Shown piece after piece: positions 1 to 6,243 of a stretch of DNA of 6,243 bases; the first letter of the stretch is position 1; the number at the start of each line of letters is the position of its first letter. The DNA comes from Tardiphaga sp. (GTDB lineage: Bacteria > Pseudomonadota > Alphaproteobacteria > Rhizobiales > Xanthobacteraceae). The translations under genes were made by a program, and so were the position numbers. The notes under the pieces were generated by a model. It was not told where the DNA came from and made no database searches. It saw only the letters and a program-made list of their open reading frames with translations. Where the stretch lies: assembly GCA_028290765.1 (NCBI GenBank), contig JAQGJF010000815.1, positions 1 through 6,243 of the forward strand, written 5' to 3'.

Positions 1-40
1 CCACGGTTGTTGCCGGAGGGGGTTCGGGCGACATCGCCGC

Positions 41-72
41 GCGCTTTGGCCGGTGGCCACCGGCCAAAGCGC
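41..72. repeat. Perfect 32-bp palindrome
   Basis: The sequence reads gcgctttggccggtgg followed directly by its exact reverse complement, so both arms are 16 bp with no spacer. As RNA it would fold into a very stable GC-rich hairpin with a few central bases as the loop. No T run follows on either strand, so it is not a textbook intrinsic terminator. It could still end transcription of a gene to the left, act as an mRNA-stabilising hairpin, or be a copy of a dispersed repeat. The symmetry is certain and the role is unknown. Confidence 0.9.
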
Positions 73-140
73 TCAGTCGCTTCCATCGCACATTTTCTGC
101 AATGTTCAGATACAAGGGGTTACGACCTATCGATAAGCTC

Positions 141-200
141 TAGCCCCTCACCCGGATCGCATCTGCGATGCGATCCGGCCTCTCCCTTTGGGAGAGGTGA
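141..200. repeat. REP-like intergenic element with two adjacent hairpins
   Basis: Two perfect inverted repeats lie back to back. The first has 12-bp arms at 152-163 and 167-178 with a 3-base loop. The second has 8-bp arms (cctctccc / gggagagg) at 179-186 and 190-197 with loop ttt. The flanks tcacc (148-152) and ggtga (196-200) can pair around both, giving a cloverleaf-like fold, although this competes for one or two bases of the stems. The pattern 'cccctcaccc...hairpin...cctctccc...ggagaggtga' matches an intergenic repeat that I recognise as abundant in Bradyrhizobium and Rhodopseudomonas genomes. It sits 31 bp before the permease ATG, so it falls in the leader or just upstream of it. Confidence 0.7.
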
Positions 201-230
201 CCAGAACACCCACGCTTCGATTCCGGATGA

Positions 231-1988
231 ATGGATCATACTCTAAAATTGGCAGGTAACGTGACCATCGTTCAAAGTAACAGCGTTCAAGCGACTCGAG
301 CGAGGTTCGACTGGACCAAGCCGGTGCTGTATCTGTTTGCGGCGGTGCTGATCGCGCTCATCGTCATGCCGTTGTCGTGGCTGGCGATCTACAGCGTGTC
401 CGATCGCGACAACCATCTTACCTTGCAGAACTTCGTCACGCTGTTTTCCGATCCGGATTTTCTGGATCCGCTGCTGACCACCGCGATCATCGCGACCACT
501 TCGGCGGTGATCTGCTGTTTCGTCGCCGCCCCGATCGGATGGCTGGTGTCGCGCACCGACATGCCGGGCCGGCAGCTCATCCGCGCTTTGGTTACGGCCT
601 CGTTCGTCACGCCGCCGTTTCTCGGCGCCGTCGCCTGGGAATTGCTCGCCGCGCCGAACAGCGGGCTGCTCAACCAGTTGTTTCGCCTTGTCACCGGGGC
701 GGAGGCCGACGAGCATCTCTTCAACATCTATTCGCTGACGGGGATCATCTTCGTCATTTCCTGCTACACGTTTCCCTTCGTTTTCGTTCTGGTCGCCAAT
801 GCGCTCGACAACATGCCGGGCGAGTTGGAGGACGCCTCCGCCATTCTCGGCGGCAGAGCTTGGACCACGGCGCGCCGCGTCACCATCCCGCTGGCGCTGC
901 CCGCTCTGGTCGCGGGCGCCTTGATCGCGTTTCTGCAGGCCATGACCCTGTTCGGGTCGCCGGCGATCCTGGCGCTTCCGGCCGGCTTCCACACCATGAC
1001 GACCAAGATCTGGAGCCTGTTCCAGTATCCGCCGAAACTCGAACTGGCCGCTGCCGCCGCGGTGCCGTTGTTGCTGCTGACCATCCTGCTGCTGCAGGCC
1101 CAGAAATTCATTCTCGGCCGTCGCGGCTATTCCGTCGTCGGCGGCAAATATGGCGCCCCGCGCCGTGTCGAACTGAACGGTTGGCGCTGGGCGGCGCTGG
1201 CGTTATGCCTTGTCGTTCTGCTCAATCCGGTGTTCCTGCCCTACCTCGCGCTGCTCAACGCGGCGTTCTCGCCCAACGCCACCACGCTGGTCACGCCATC
1301 GACGCTCACGCTGCACAACATCGTCTTCGTTTTCACCGAGCTGTCGTCGACACAGCTGGCGCTCAAGAACACCGTCATTCTCGGCACCGCTACCGCCACC
1401 ATCGGCACCGCGCTCGCGCTGGTGATCGCCTATGTCACGACACGGCGCGTGATCCGCGGTTCGCAGCTGCTGGGATTCCTCGCCACCGCACCGGTCGCCG
1501 TCCCCGGCATCGTGCTTGGTGTCGGATTATTTCTGAGTTATACGCGACCGCCCTTCGTGCTCTACGGCACGCTCTGGATCCTGCTGATCGCCTTCCTCAC
1601 CATCAGCCTGCCATCGGCCTATCAGCAATTACAGGCGGCCTTTCTGACCATTCACCCCGAGCTCGAAGACGCCAGCCGCATTCTCGGCGCGACCCGGCTG
1701 CGGTCGCTCTGGCAGATTACCGCGCCGCTGTTGCGAACCGGCGTGGTCGCCACCTGGTGCTTCATCTTCATCGGCGTGATGCGCGAGCTGTCGGCGGCGA
1801 TCATCCTGTTCACCTCGCAGACCAAGGTGCTGTCGGTGCTGATCTACGACCTCAACGAAAGCGGCGATCTCGCCGCGATTGCGGTGCTCGGCATCGCGAT
1901 GCTGATCATCACCTTCGGCGTCGTCCTCGCCGTCAATCGGATTCCGATGTTCGGCGGGGGCGCCGGCGCCCGCCTGCGCAACGGCTGA
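231..1988 (+). CDS. Fused two-module ABC transporter permease, ferric iron / aminoethylphosphonate type
   Basis: Inner-membrane permease of an ABC importer, 585 aa. It contains two homologous halves, as in FbpB/AfuB-type Fe(III) and 2-aminoethylphosphonate permeases. About 12 hydrophobic segments are visible, near residues 32-53, 80-107, 118-142, 167-189, 222-245, 273-292, 318-343, 378-402, 412-437, 445-465, 502-527 and 548-568. Each half carries an EAA-type cytoplasmic loop that docks the ATPase: ELEDASAILGG at about 199-209 and ELEDASRILGA at about 478-488, each followed by a basic stretch and a proline-containing segment. Fusion of both halves means one polypeptide can form the channel. 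The periplasmic binding protein and ATPase genes are not in the window, so the substrate cannot be set; iron is the usual assignment for this architecture. The start is uncertain. ATG 231 has a poor ribosome site, and an in-frame GTG at 261 is preceded by ggcagg at 251-256. Starting there would remove only 10 residues of non-membrane N-terminus. Confidence 0.9.
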   Translation: MDHTLKLAGNVTIVQSNSVQATRARFDWTKPVLYLFAAVLIALIVMPLSWLAIYSVSDRDNHLTLQNFVTLFSDPDFLDPLLTTAIIATTSAVICCFVAAPIGWLVSRTDMPGRQLIRALVTASFVTPPFLGAVAWELLAAPNSGLLNQLFRLVTGAEADEHLFNIYSLTGIIFVISCYTFPFVFVLVANALDNMPGELEDASAILGGRAWTTARRVTIPLALPALVAGALIAFLQAMTLFGSPAILALPAGFHTMTTKIWSLFQYPPKLELAAAAAVPLLLLTILLLQAQKFILGRRGYSVVGGKYGAPRRVELNGWRWAALALCLVVLLNPVFLPYLALLNAAFSPNATTLVTPSTLTLHNIVFVFTELSSTQLALKNTVILGTATATIGTALALVIAYVTTRRVIRGSQLLGFLATAPVAVPGIVLGVGLFLSYTRPPFVLYGTLWILLIAFLTISLPSAYQQLQAAFLTIHPELEDASRILGATRLRSLWQITAPLLRTGVVATWCFIFIGVMRELSAAIILFTSQTKVLSVLIYDLNESGDLAAIAVLGIAMLIITFGVVLAVNRIPMFGGGAGARLRNG

Positions 1989-2040
1989 CTTAGGATCCTG
2001 CGACGCGGCATTTTGCGCGGCGTCTCGCGATGCTCACCGG

Positions 2041-2063
2041 GATGAGGTCGTGCCCGACTCATC
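2041..2063. terminator. Possible hairpin between convergent genes
   Basis: Between the permease stop (1988) and the transpeptidase stop (2063-2065, minus strand), gatga-g-gtcg pairs with cgac-tcatc. This is a 9-bp stem with one bulged G and loop tgcc. Its position, where two convergent genes end, suits a bidirectional terminator. No clear T tract follows on either strand, so this is only a candidate. The rest of the 74-bp gap shows weaker pairing around 2000-2030. Confidence 0.25.
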
Positions 2064-3055
2064 TAGCGCGACGTCTGTTTGCCCTCGGCGAACGTCACCT
2101 CGACGCCCTTTTTCACCGATTGCGCCAGACGCTCGGCGTCCCAATTGGTCATCCGGATGCAGCCATGGGAGTCGCTCTTGCTGACCCGGGACGGATCGCC
2201 GGTCCCGTGAAAGCCGTAGCCCGGCTGCGACAACCCGATCCACATCGAACCAACCGGATTGTTCGGACCTGGGTTGATGGTAAAGGGCGTGACCGATGCA
2301 ACACCCTTGAATTTGTATTTCGGATCGTAACGGTAGGTCGGGTTGGGTTGAACTGAAACTACCTTCAGGGTCCCCGATGGCGTCGGCTTTTCCTCGCTTC
2401 CGACACTGGCCGGATAGAACGCGATCAGCGTCCCGTCCTTTGCAAGAGCCTTCACCGTTTGCCGTTCCTTGTCGACCTCGATGCGCGCGGCCTTGGCGGC
2501 CTGTTTGTCATGCGAAAGATTCACCACCTGGATCTTGTCGCCGGCGTGGTCGAATTTTTTCGCGGGATTGAGTTCGGCCAGCAGGTCCTGGCTCATGTGA
2601 AAACGCTCGCTGAGCGCCTCCTTCGGACCGGTGTGGCTCAGCGCCTTGAGCAACTTCATATCTTCCATTTTGGCCGGGAGCTTTTCGAGGTAAGGCCCTT
2701 TGACGTCCCGATCGGTCAGAACATATTCGGCGATGATCGGTTCGCCCGAGGCCTGCTGGAGTTTGGACCAGATTTCCGGCGTCAGGACCTTGCCCGGTAC
2801 CAGATGATTTGCCTCGGTAAATGCCTGAAGCGCCTTCTCGACATTTTCGCCAAACCTGCCGTCGATCTCGCCCGGCGAAAACCGGGCACGATCGAGCAGT
2901 ACCTGAACCTTGACGGCAAGCGGGGTGAGACGGTCCGCCGAGGGCCGCTTGCCGGTGAAGTTCGCGGCATCAATGCTGGCTGCGTTGAATTCCGCTCCCC
3001 ATGCCGGAAGCTGAAGAAAAACCGTCAAGCCCAAAACCGCGATCCACCTGGTCAT
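2063..3055 (-). CDS. Secreted L,D-transpeptidase (YkuD domain) with peptidoglycan-binding domain
   Basis: Cell-wall enzyme of 330 aa that would form L,D (3-3) crosslinks or attach proteins to peptidoglycan in the periplasm. The N-terminus is a signal peptide ([10 protein letters not shown] then a hydrophobic stretch), with likely cleavage after AWG at residue 20. Residues about 44-100 look like a PG_binding_1 domain ([20 protein letters not shown], then [10 protein letters not shown]). Residues about 145-180 resemble a LysM-like fold ([15 protein letters not shown] ... GDKIQVVNL). The YkuD catalytic domain covers about 190-322. It includes FHGT at 282-285 and the signature SHGCIRM at 296-302, with His297 and the nucleophile Cys299 intact. 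The ORF ends 8 residues after this domain, so the protein looks complete. It lies 110 bp downstream of hemC on the same strand and converges with the permease gene. No strong ribosome site is visible before ATG 3055, but the signal peptide fixes the start well. Confidence 0.93.
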   Translation of the reverse strand: MTRWIAVLGLTVFLQLPAWGAEFNAASIDAANFTGKRPSADRLTPLAVKVQVLLDRARFSPGEIDGRFGENVEKALQAFTEANHLVPGKVLTPEIWSKLQQASGEPIIAEYVLTDRDVKGPYLEKLPAKMEDMKLLKALSHTGPKEALSERFHMSQDLLAELNPAKKFDHAGDKIQVVNLSHDKQAAKAARIEVDKERQTVKALAKDGTLIAFYPASVGSEEKPTPSGTLKVVSVQPNPTYRYDPKYKFKGVASVTPFTINPGPNNPVGSMWIGLSQPGYGFHGTGDPSRVSKSDSHGCIRMTNWDAERLAQSVKKGVEVTFAEGKQTSR

Positions 3056-3165
3056 TGGTGCTCAGCCTGCTGTCATCGCCCGCGCTCTTTGCAACGCTTC
3101 ATGACAAGGCTTTTCGGATCGTCGGGTTCCACCCGCGCTGCAAAGATTTGGCGCGCCGTGGTACC
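3056..3165 (-). other. Gap between hemC and the transpeptidase gene
   Basis: This 110-bp stretch contains a small 5-bp stem with a 3-base loop (3123-3135, cgggt/acccg) just after the hemC stop. It also has a 6-bp inverted repeat tgtcat/atgaca (3071-3076 and 3101-3106) about 20-45 bp before the transpeptidase start. The first is a weak terminator candidate without a T run. The second could be an operator, but arms this short can arise by chance. I see no convincing -35/-10 pair, so it is unclear whether the transpeptidase gene has its own promoter. Confidence 0.3.
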
Positions 3166-4149
3166 CTATGGCTCCGGCCGCGTACGCTCGATGATCGCCG
3201 CCGCGCCCTTGTCGAGCAGTTCAAGCCCGACCGCGCGCCCCAACTCGCGCGGGCGATTCGCAACGCCGGTGCGGGTGACTTCGATGAACTGTCCGCCCGC
3301 TTCGTCCAGCACCGCCGCGGTCAGCGACATCTCGGTGCCGCCAAGGGTGGCGAATCCGGCAACCGGCGAATTGCAGTGGCCGTTGAGGATCCACAACACC
3401 TCGCGCTCGGCATCGGCGCAAAGATGCGCCGCCGGATCGTCGATCAGCGACAGATAACGCCGCGTCTGCCAGTCGTTGACCGCGCATTCCACCGCGACGA
3501 TACCCTGCCCCACCGCCGGCAGCATTTCGGACAGCGAAAAATCGTAAGCCGCGCGGTCGGCAAGCCCGACCCGTTCGAGGCCCGACCGCGCCATGATCAG
3601 CGCGTCGGCGGGACCGACTTCACCGCCGCCCGGCAGCCGCTGCATCTCACCTTGATCGAGTTTCCGTACCCTTGTATCGGCGGCACCGCGAAAGTGAATC
3701 ACCTCGATCTGCGGAAACAGCCGCCGCGCGAAAGCCGCGCGCCGCACGGCATTGGTGCCGATCTTGAAACCCTTGCCACCGGATCGCCTGAGGTCGTCGA
3801 GTGAAAGCCCGGGCCGCAGCACCAGCGCATCGTTCGGCGGATCGCGTTTGAGCGTTGCGCCGATCACCAGGCCCGGCGTGTCTTCATTGCCCGGCATGTC
3901 TTTCAGCGAATGCATCGCCGCATGCAATTGACCCGCAATGACGGCCTGACGAATCTCGGCAACGAACGCGCCGCCCTTGCCGCCATGGCTCAACAGCTTG
4001 CTGGTCTGGTCCTGATCGCCGGCGGTTTCGAACTTGACGATCTCGACATCGAGATCCGACGCCGCGGCGCGCAGCTGCCGTGCGATCTGCTCGGTCTGGG
4101 CAAGCGCCATGGTGCTCTTGCGCGTGCCGATGCGCATCAAAACCGTCAC
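3166..4149 (-). CDS. hemC: Hydroxymethylbilane synthase (porphobilinogen deaminase), divergent form
   Basis: Cytoplasmic enzyme that joins four porphobilinogens into hydroxymethylbilane during heme, siroheme and corrinoid synthesis; 327 aa against about 310 for typical members. Visible landmarks are RIGTRKSTMALAQ (6-18), GGKGGAFVAEI (56-66), HSLKDMP (80-86, catalytic Asp84), VRRA (135-138), FRGAADTRVRKL (153-164), PAVGQG (211-216) and the cofactor-attachment Cys259 in NGHCNSP. The substrate-binding arginines corresponding to E. coli R11, R131, R132, R149, R155 and R176 are all present. The usual TSS before the double arginine is TNA here, and the usual RGN is RGA. About ten extra residues (QRLPGGGEV, near 170-178) precede ADALIMARSGLERVG. 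The start is the GTG at 4147-4149, because a GGAG lies 8 nt upstream. The next ATG (4137) is too far from that site. A longer in-frame extension to 4311 is unlikely: it would overlap the upstream gene and encodes no family sequence. A separate canonical hemC elsewhere in the genome is possible. Confidence 0.92.
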   Translation of the reverse strand: MTVLMRIGTRKSTMALAQTEQIARQLRAAASDLDVEIVKFETAGDQDQTSKLLSHGGKGGAFVAEIRQAVIAGQLHAAMHSLKDMPGNEDTPGLVIGATLKRDPPNDALVLRPGLSLDDLRRSGGKGFKIGTNAVRRAAFARRLFPQIEVIHFRGAADTRVRKLDQGEMQRLPGGGEVGPADALIMARSGLERVGLADRAAYDFSLSEMLPAVGQGIVAVECAVNDWQTRRYLSLIDDPAAHLCADAEREVLWILNGHCNSPVAGFATLGGTEMSLTAAVLDEAGGQFIEVTRTGVANRPRELGRAVGLELLDKGAAAIIERTRPEP

Positions 4150-4157
4150 TGCGTAGG

Positions 4158-4161
4158 CTCC
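4158..4161 (-). promoter_or_regulatory. Ribosome binding site fixing the hemC GTG start
   Basis: Read on the minus strand, GGAG lies 8 nt before the GTG at 4149 and about 20 nt before the next in-frame ATG at 4137. This favours the GTG as the true start and argues against the longer in-frame extension upstream. Confidence 0.65.
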
Positions 4162-4200
4162 GTTCGACGACCGCGAGGGATCGCGGCGAATTTCGCGGCA

Positions 4201-4228
4201 ATTAAGACCAGCTCGCCCCGGAATGCAA
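4201..4228 (-). promoter_or_regulatory. Candidate sigma-70-type promoter for hemC
   Basis: On the minus strand TTGCAT (4223-4228) and CTTAAT (4201-4206) are separated by 16 bp. They stand out as the AT-richest part of an otherwise GC-rich 137-bp gap. Transcription would begin near 4194, leaving a leader of about 45 nt before the GTG start. That leader contains a small ccgcg/cgcgg hairpin. The match is imperfect and rests on motif appearance alone. Confidence 0.3.
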
Positions 4229-4286
4229 ACGGAACGCGGGGGCAGGCAGCCTCTCGCCGGGAGCCCGACGGGATCGGCGCCTCGGA

Positions 4287-5006
4287 TCAGCGACCTACCG
4301 TCTTTCGCCACGCGGCGAAATCGACCATCGTCTGGTCATCGGTGGCGGGATAGAGCCCGAGTATCGACTTTCCCTTCTGCACCTGCGCGGTGACGAAATC
4401 CTCGAATACCGTCATCTCGAAGGCTTCGTTGGCGATCTCGTCGGCGAGATGCGCCGGGATCACGATCACGCCATCGCTGTCGCCGAGGATGACGTCGCCG
4501 GGAAACACCGGCGCGTCGCCGCAACCGATCGGGCCGTTGATCTCGATGGCCTGGTGCAGCGTGAGGTTGGTCGGCGCGCTCGGCCGATGGTGATAGGCCG
4601 GGAAGCCGAGCTTGGCGATTTCGACGGAATCCCGGAAGCCACCGTCGGTGATGACGCCGGCAACGCCGCGCTGCATCAGCCGCGTCACCAGGATCGCGCC
4701 GGCAGAGGCGGCGCGGGCATCTTTGCGGCTGTCCATCACCAGCACCGCCCCGGGCGGACAATCCTCGACCGCCTTGCGCTGCGGATGGGCGCGGTCGCGA
4801 AACACCGAGAGCTGGTTGAGATCCTCGCGCGCCGGCATGTAGCGCAGCGTAAAGGCCTCGCCGACCAGGATCGGCTGATCCGGACCCAGCGGATGCACGT
4901 CCTGAATGCACTGGGTGCGGAAGCCGCGCTTGTAAAGCGCGGTGGCCACCGTGGCCGTGGAAATGGTTTTCAGCTTGTTGCGGGTCTCGTCACTCAACCT
5001 GGTCAT
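4287..5006 (-). CDS. RraA-like / HMG-aldolase-family protein, probable sugar-acid aldolase or decarboxylase
   Basis: A 239-aa protein of the RraA / 4-hydroxy-4-methyl-2-oxoglutarate (HMG) aldolase family. Such proteins are often labelled 'ribonuclease activity regulator', but many members are divalent-metal class II pyruvate aldolases or oxaloacetate decarboxylases. The core is visible as SAGAILVTRLMQRGVAGVITDGG (101-123) followed by FRD (124-126), then PVFPGDVILGDSDGVIVIPA (166-185). The Arg125-Asp126 pair is the substrate/metal-binding pair of active HMG aldolases. As I recall E. coli RraA, it has Arg-Gln there and no aldolase activity, so this protein looks enzymatic. Compared with the compact RraA/HMG core of about 160-230 aa, it has N- and C-terminal additions. 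It starts 23 bp after the stop of the dehydratase gene on the same strand, which implies cotranscription and a role in the same catabolic route. The ribosome site before ATG 5006 is weak (gcgag region). The exact substrate is not readable from sequence. Confidence 0.85.
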   Translation of the reverse strand: MTRLSDETRNKLKTISTATVATALYKRGFRTQCIQDVHPLGPDQPILVGEAFTLRYMPAREDLNQLSVFRDRAHPQRKAVEDCPPGAVLVMDSRKDARAASAGAILVTRLMQRGVAGVITDGGFRDSVEIAKLGFPAYHHRPSAPTNLTLHQAIEINGPIGCGDAPVFPGDVILGDSDGVIVIPAHLADEIANEAFEMTVFEDFVTAQVQKGKSILGLYPATDDQTMVDFAAWRKTVGR

Positions 5007-5029
5007 GGCTTGCTCGCTGGGTTCGGGAA

Positions 5030-6243
5030 TCAGTAAATCGAGGGTTCATCGACCGGCGCACCGAAGCCGGTTTCAAGAAAATCGAAATCGCAGCCTTCGT
5101 TGGCCTGTTTGATATGGCGGGTGAACATCCAGCCATAACCGCGCTCGAAGCGCCGCTCGGGCTGCTTCCATTCGGCGCGGCGTTTCGCCAGTTCCGGTTC
5201 GGAGACATCGAGATTGATGGTGCGTGCCGCCACGTCCAGCGTAATCTGGTCGCCGTTGCGCACCAGCGCCAGCGGCCCGCCGATATAGGCCTCCGGCGAG
5301 ACATGCAGGATGCAGGCACCGTAGCTGGTGCCGCTCATCCGCGCGTCCGAGAGCCGCACCATGTCGCGCACGCCCGCTTTCACCAGCTTCTTCGGGATCG
5401 GCAGCATGCCCCATTCCGGCATGCCCGGACCGCCCTGCGGACCGGCATTGCGCAGGATCAGCACGTGATCGGCGGTGACGTCGAGATCGTCACGGTCGAT
5501 CGCCGCCTTCATCGACGGATAATCGTCGAACACCAGCGCCGGACCGGAATGTTTCAAAAAACGCGGCTCGCAGGCGCTGGGCTTTATCACGCAACCATCC
5601 GGCGCGAGGTTACCCTTGAGTACCGCCAGCGCGCCTTCGGCATAGATCGGGTCTTTGACGGTGCGGATGACATCGTCATTATAGACTTCGGCCGTCGCGA
5701 TGTTCTCGCCGAGCGTCTTGCCGGTAACCGTCATCACGTCGAGATGCAGATGCTGCTTGATCCGGCTCATCAGCCCAGGCAAGCCGCCGGCATAGAAGAA
5801 ATCTTCCATCAGATATTTGTCGCCGCTGGGCCGGACATTGGCGATGACCGGCACCTTGCGGCTGGCGAGTTCGAAATCGTCGAGCCCGATGTCCTGCCCG
5901 GCACGGCGCGCCTGTGCGATCAGATGAATGATCGCATTGGTCGAGCAGCCCATTGCCATTGCCACGGTGATGCCGTTCTCGAACGCCTTGCGGGTCTGGA
6001 TCTTGTTCGGCGTCAGGTCTTCCCACACCATCTCGACGATACGGCGGCCGCATTCCGAACTCATGCGGATGTGGTTGGCATCGGCCGCCGGGATCGAGGA
6101 CGCACCGGGCAGCGTCATGCCGATCGATTCGGCGATTGCCGTCATGGTCGAGGCGGTGCCCATGGTCATGCAGGTGCCATAGCTGCGGGCGATGCCGGCC
6201 TCGACGTCGACCCAGTCCTTGTCGGAGATTTTGCCGGCGCGCC
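5030..6243 (-). CDS. IlvD/Edd-family dehydratase, probably a sugar-acid (aldonate) dehydratase; N-terminus cut by the window edge
   Basis: C-terminal 403 residues of an iron-sulfur dehydratase that removes water from a dihydroxy or polyhydroxy acid to give a 2-keto acid. The reading frame runs unbroken through the right edge (first full codon ends at 6241). An internal ATG at 6169 is not the start, since the family sequence continues before it. Members are usually about 570-600 aa, so roughly 170-190 residues are missing, including two of the cluster cysteines and the metal-ligand region. The third expected cluster cysteine is present in SYGTCMTMGTASTM (its codon is 6170-6172). Further landmarks are GCSTNAIIHLIA (5915-5950), APDGCVIKPSA (5572-5604), NAGPQGGPGMPEWG and SDARMSGT, whose serine (5333-5335) is the proposed catalytic base in arabinonate dehydratase. 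The C-terminal HIKQANEGCDFDFL resembles arabinonate/xylonate-type dehydratases more than valine/isoleucine-pathway IlvD. The downstream RraA-like gene supports sugar-acid catabolism. The substrate is unresolved. Confidence 0.9.
   Translation of the reverse strand, partial: RAGKISDKDWVDVEAGIARSYGTCMTMGTASTMTAIAESIGMTLPGASSIPAADANHIRMSSECGRRIVEMVWEDLTPNKIQTRKAFENGITVAMAMGCSTNAIIHLIAQARRAGQDIGLDDFELASRKVPVIANVRPSGDKYLMEDFFYAGGLPGLMSRIKQHLHLDVMTVTGKTLGENIATAEVYNDDVIRTVKDPIYAEGALAVLKGNLAPDGCVIKPSACEPRFLKHSGPALVFDDYPSMKAAIDRDDLDVTADHVLILRNAGPQGGPGMPEWGMLPIPKKLVKAGVRDMVRLSDARMSGTSYGACILHVSPEAYIGGPLALVRNGDQITLDVAARTINLDVSEPELAKRRAEWKQPERRFERGYGWMFTRHIKQANEGCDFDFLETGFGAPVDEPSIY

Noticed and set aside
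3..143. Possible 3' end of an upstream gene (open in frame 3 up to a TAG at 141-143)
   Set aside because: All three plus frames are open past position 130, the frame crosses a perfect palindrome, and the translation resembles no family I know. There is not enough to call a gene.
7..246. 79-codon ORF at the left edge
   Set aside because: It runs through the palindrome and the REP-like repeat and has no ribosome site or recognisable protein sequence.
377..1993. 538-codon plus-strand ORF in another frame of the permease gene
   Set aside because: Its composition is rich in Arg, His and Ala with no membrane segments or domains. It is a shadow of the permease frame caused by high GC.
2459..3804. 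Long plus-strand ORFs (332 and 267 codons) opposite the transpeptidase and hemC genes
   Set aside because: They are antisense shadows. The minus-strand frames carry intact signal peptide, YkuD and HemC motifs, whereas these ORFs show no recognisable domain.
4150..4311. N-terminal extension of hemC to an ATG at 4311 (54 extra residues)
   Set aside because: It overlaps the end of the upstream gene, contains no family sequence, and the GGAG site at 4158-4161 points to the GTG at 4149.
4449..5036. 195-codon plus-strand ORF opposite the RraA-like gene
   Set aside because: It is antisense to a gene with clear family motifs, and its composition is typical of a GC-rich shadow frame.

Overview
The window reads as ordinary chromosomal DNA of a high-GC alphaproteobacterium. 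The best guess is the Bradyrhizobium / Rhodopseudomonas / Afipia group (Nitrobacteraceae). This rests on strong G/C third-position bias, the look of the proteins, and a paired-hairpin intergenic repeat at about 141-200 of a kind common in those genomes. The assignment is from recognition, not from a search.

Layout. Positions 1-230 contain no gene I can support. They hold a perfect 32-bp palindrome (41-72) and a two-hairpin REP-like element (about 141-200). A plus-strand gene (231-1988) encodes a fused, two-module ABC permease of the ferric-iron / 2-aminoethylphosphonate type; its binding protein and ATPase must lie outside the window. It converges, across a 74-bp gap, on a run of four minus-strand genes. 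In transcription order these are an IlvD/Edd-family sugar-acid dehydratase (5030 to beyond the right edge, N-terminus missing), an RraA-like / HMG-aldolase-family protein (4287-5006), a divergent hydroxymethylbilane synthase hemC (3166-4149), and a secreted L,D-transpeptidase (2063-3055).

How the genes fit together. The dehydratase and the RraA-like protein are 23 bp apart and almost certainly cotranscribed. A dehydratase making a 2-keto-3-deoxy acid followed by a class II pyruvate aldolase-like enzyme would form a short sugar-acid catabolic route, though this is inference. hemC has 137 bp of upstream DNA with a plausible promoter and a clear GGAG ribosome binding site for a GTG start, so it is probably its own unit. 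The L,D-transpeptidase follows hemC after 110 bp and is functionally unrelated (cell-wall crosslinking).

I found no mobile element, CRISPR array, RNA gene or convincing new system. The points most worth a second look are the dehydratase/RraA pair, the altered substrate-loop motifs in HemC, the 32-bp palindrome and the uncertain permease start.
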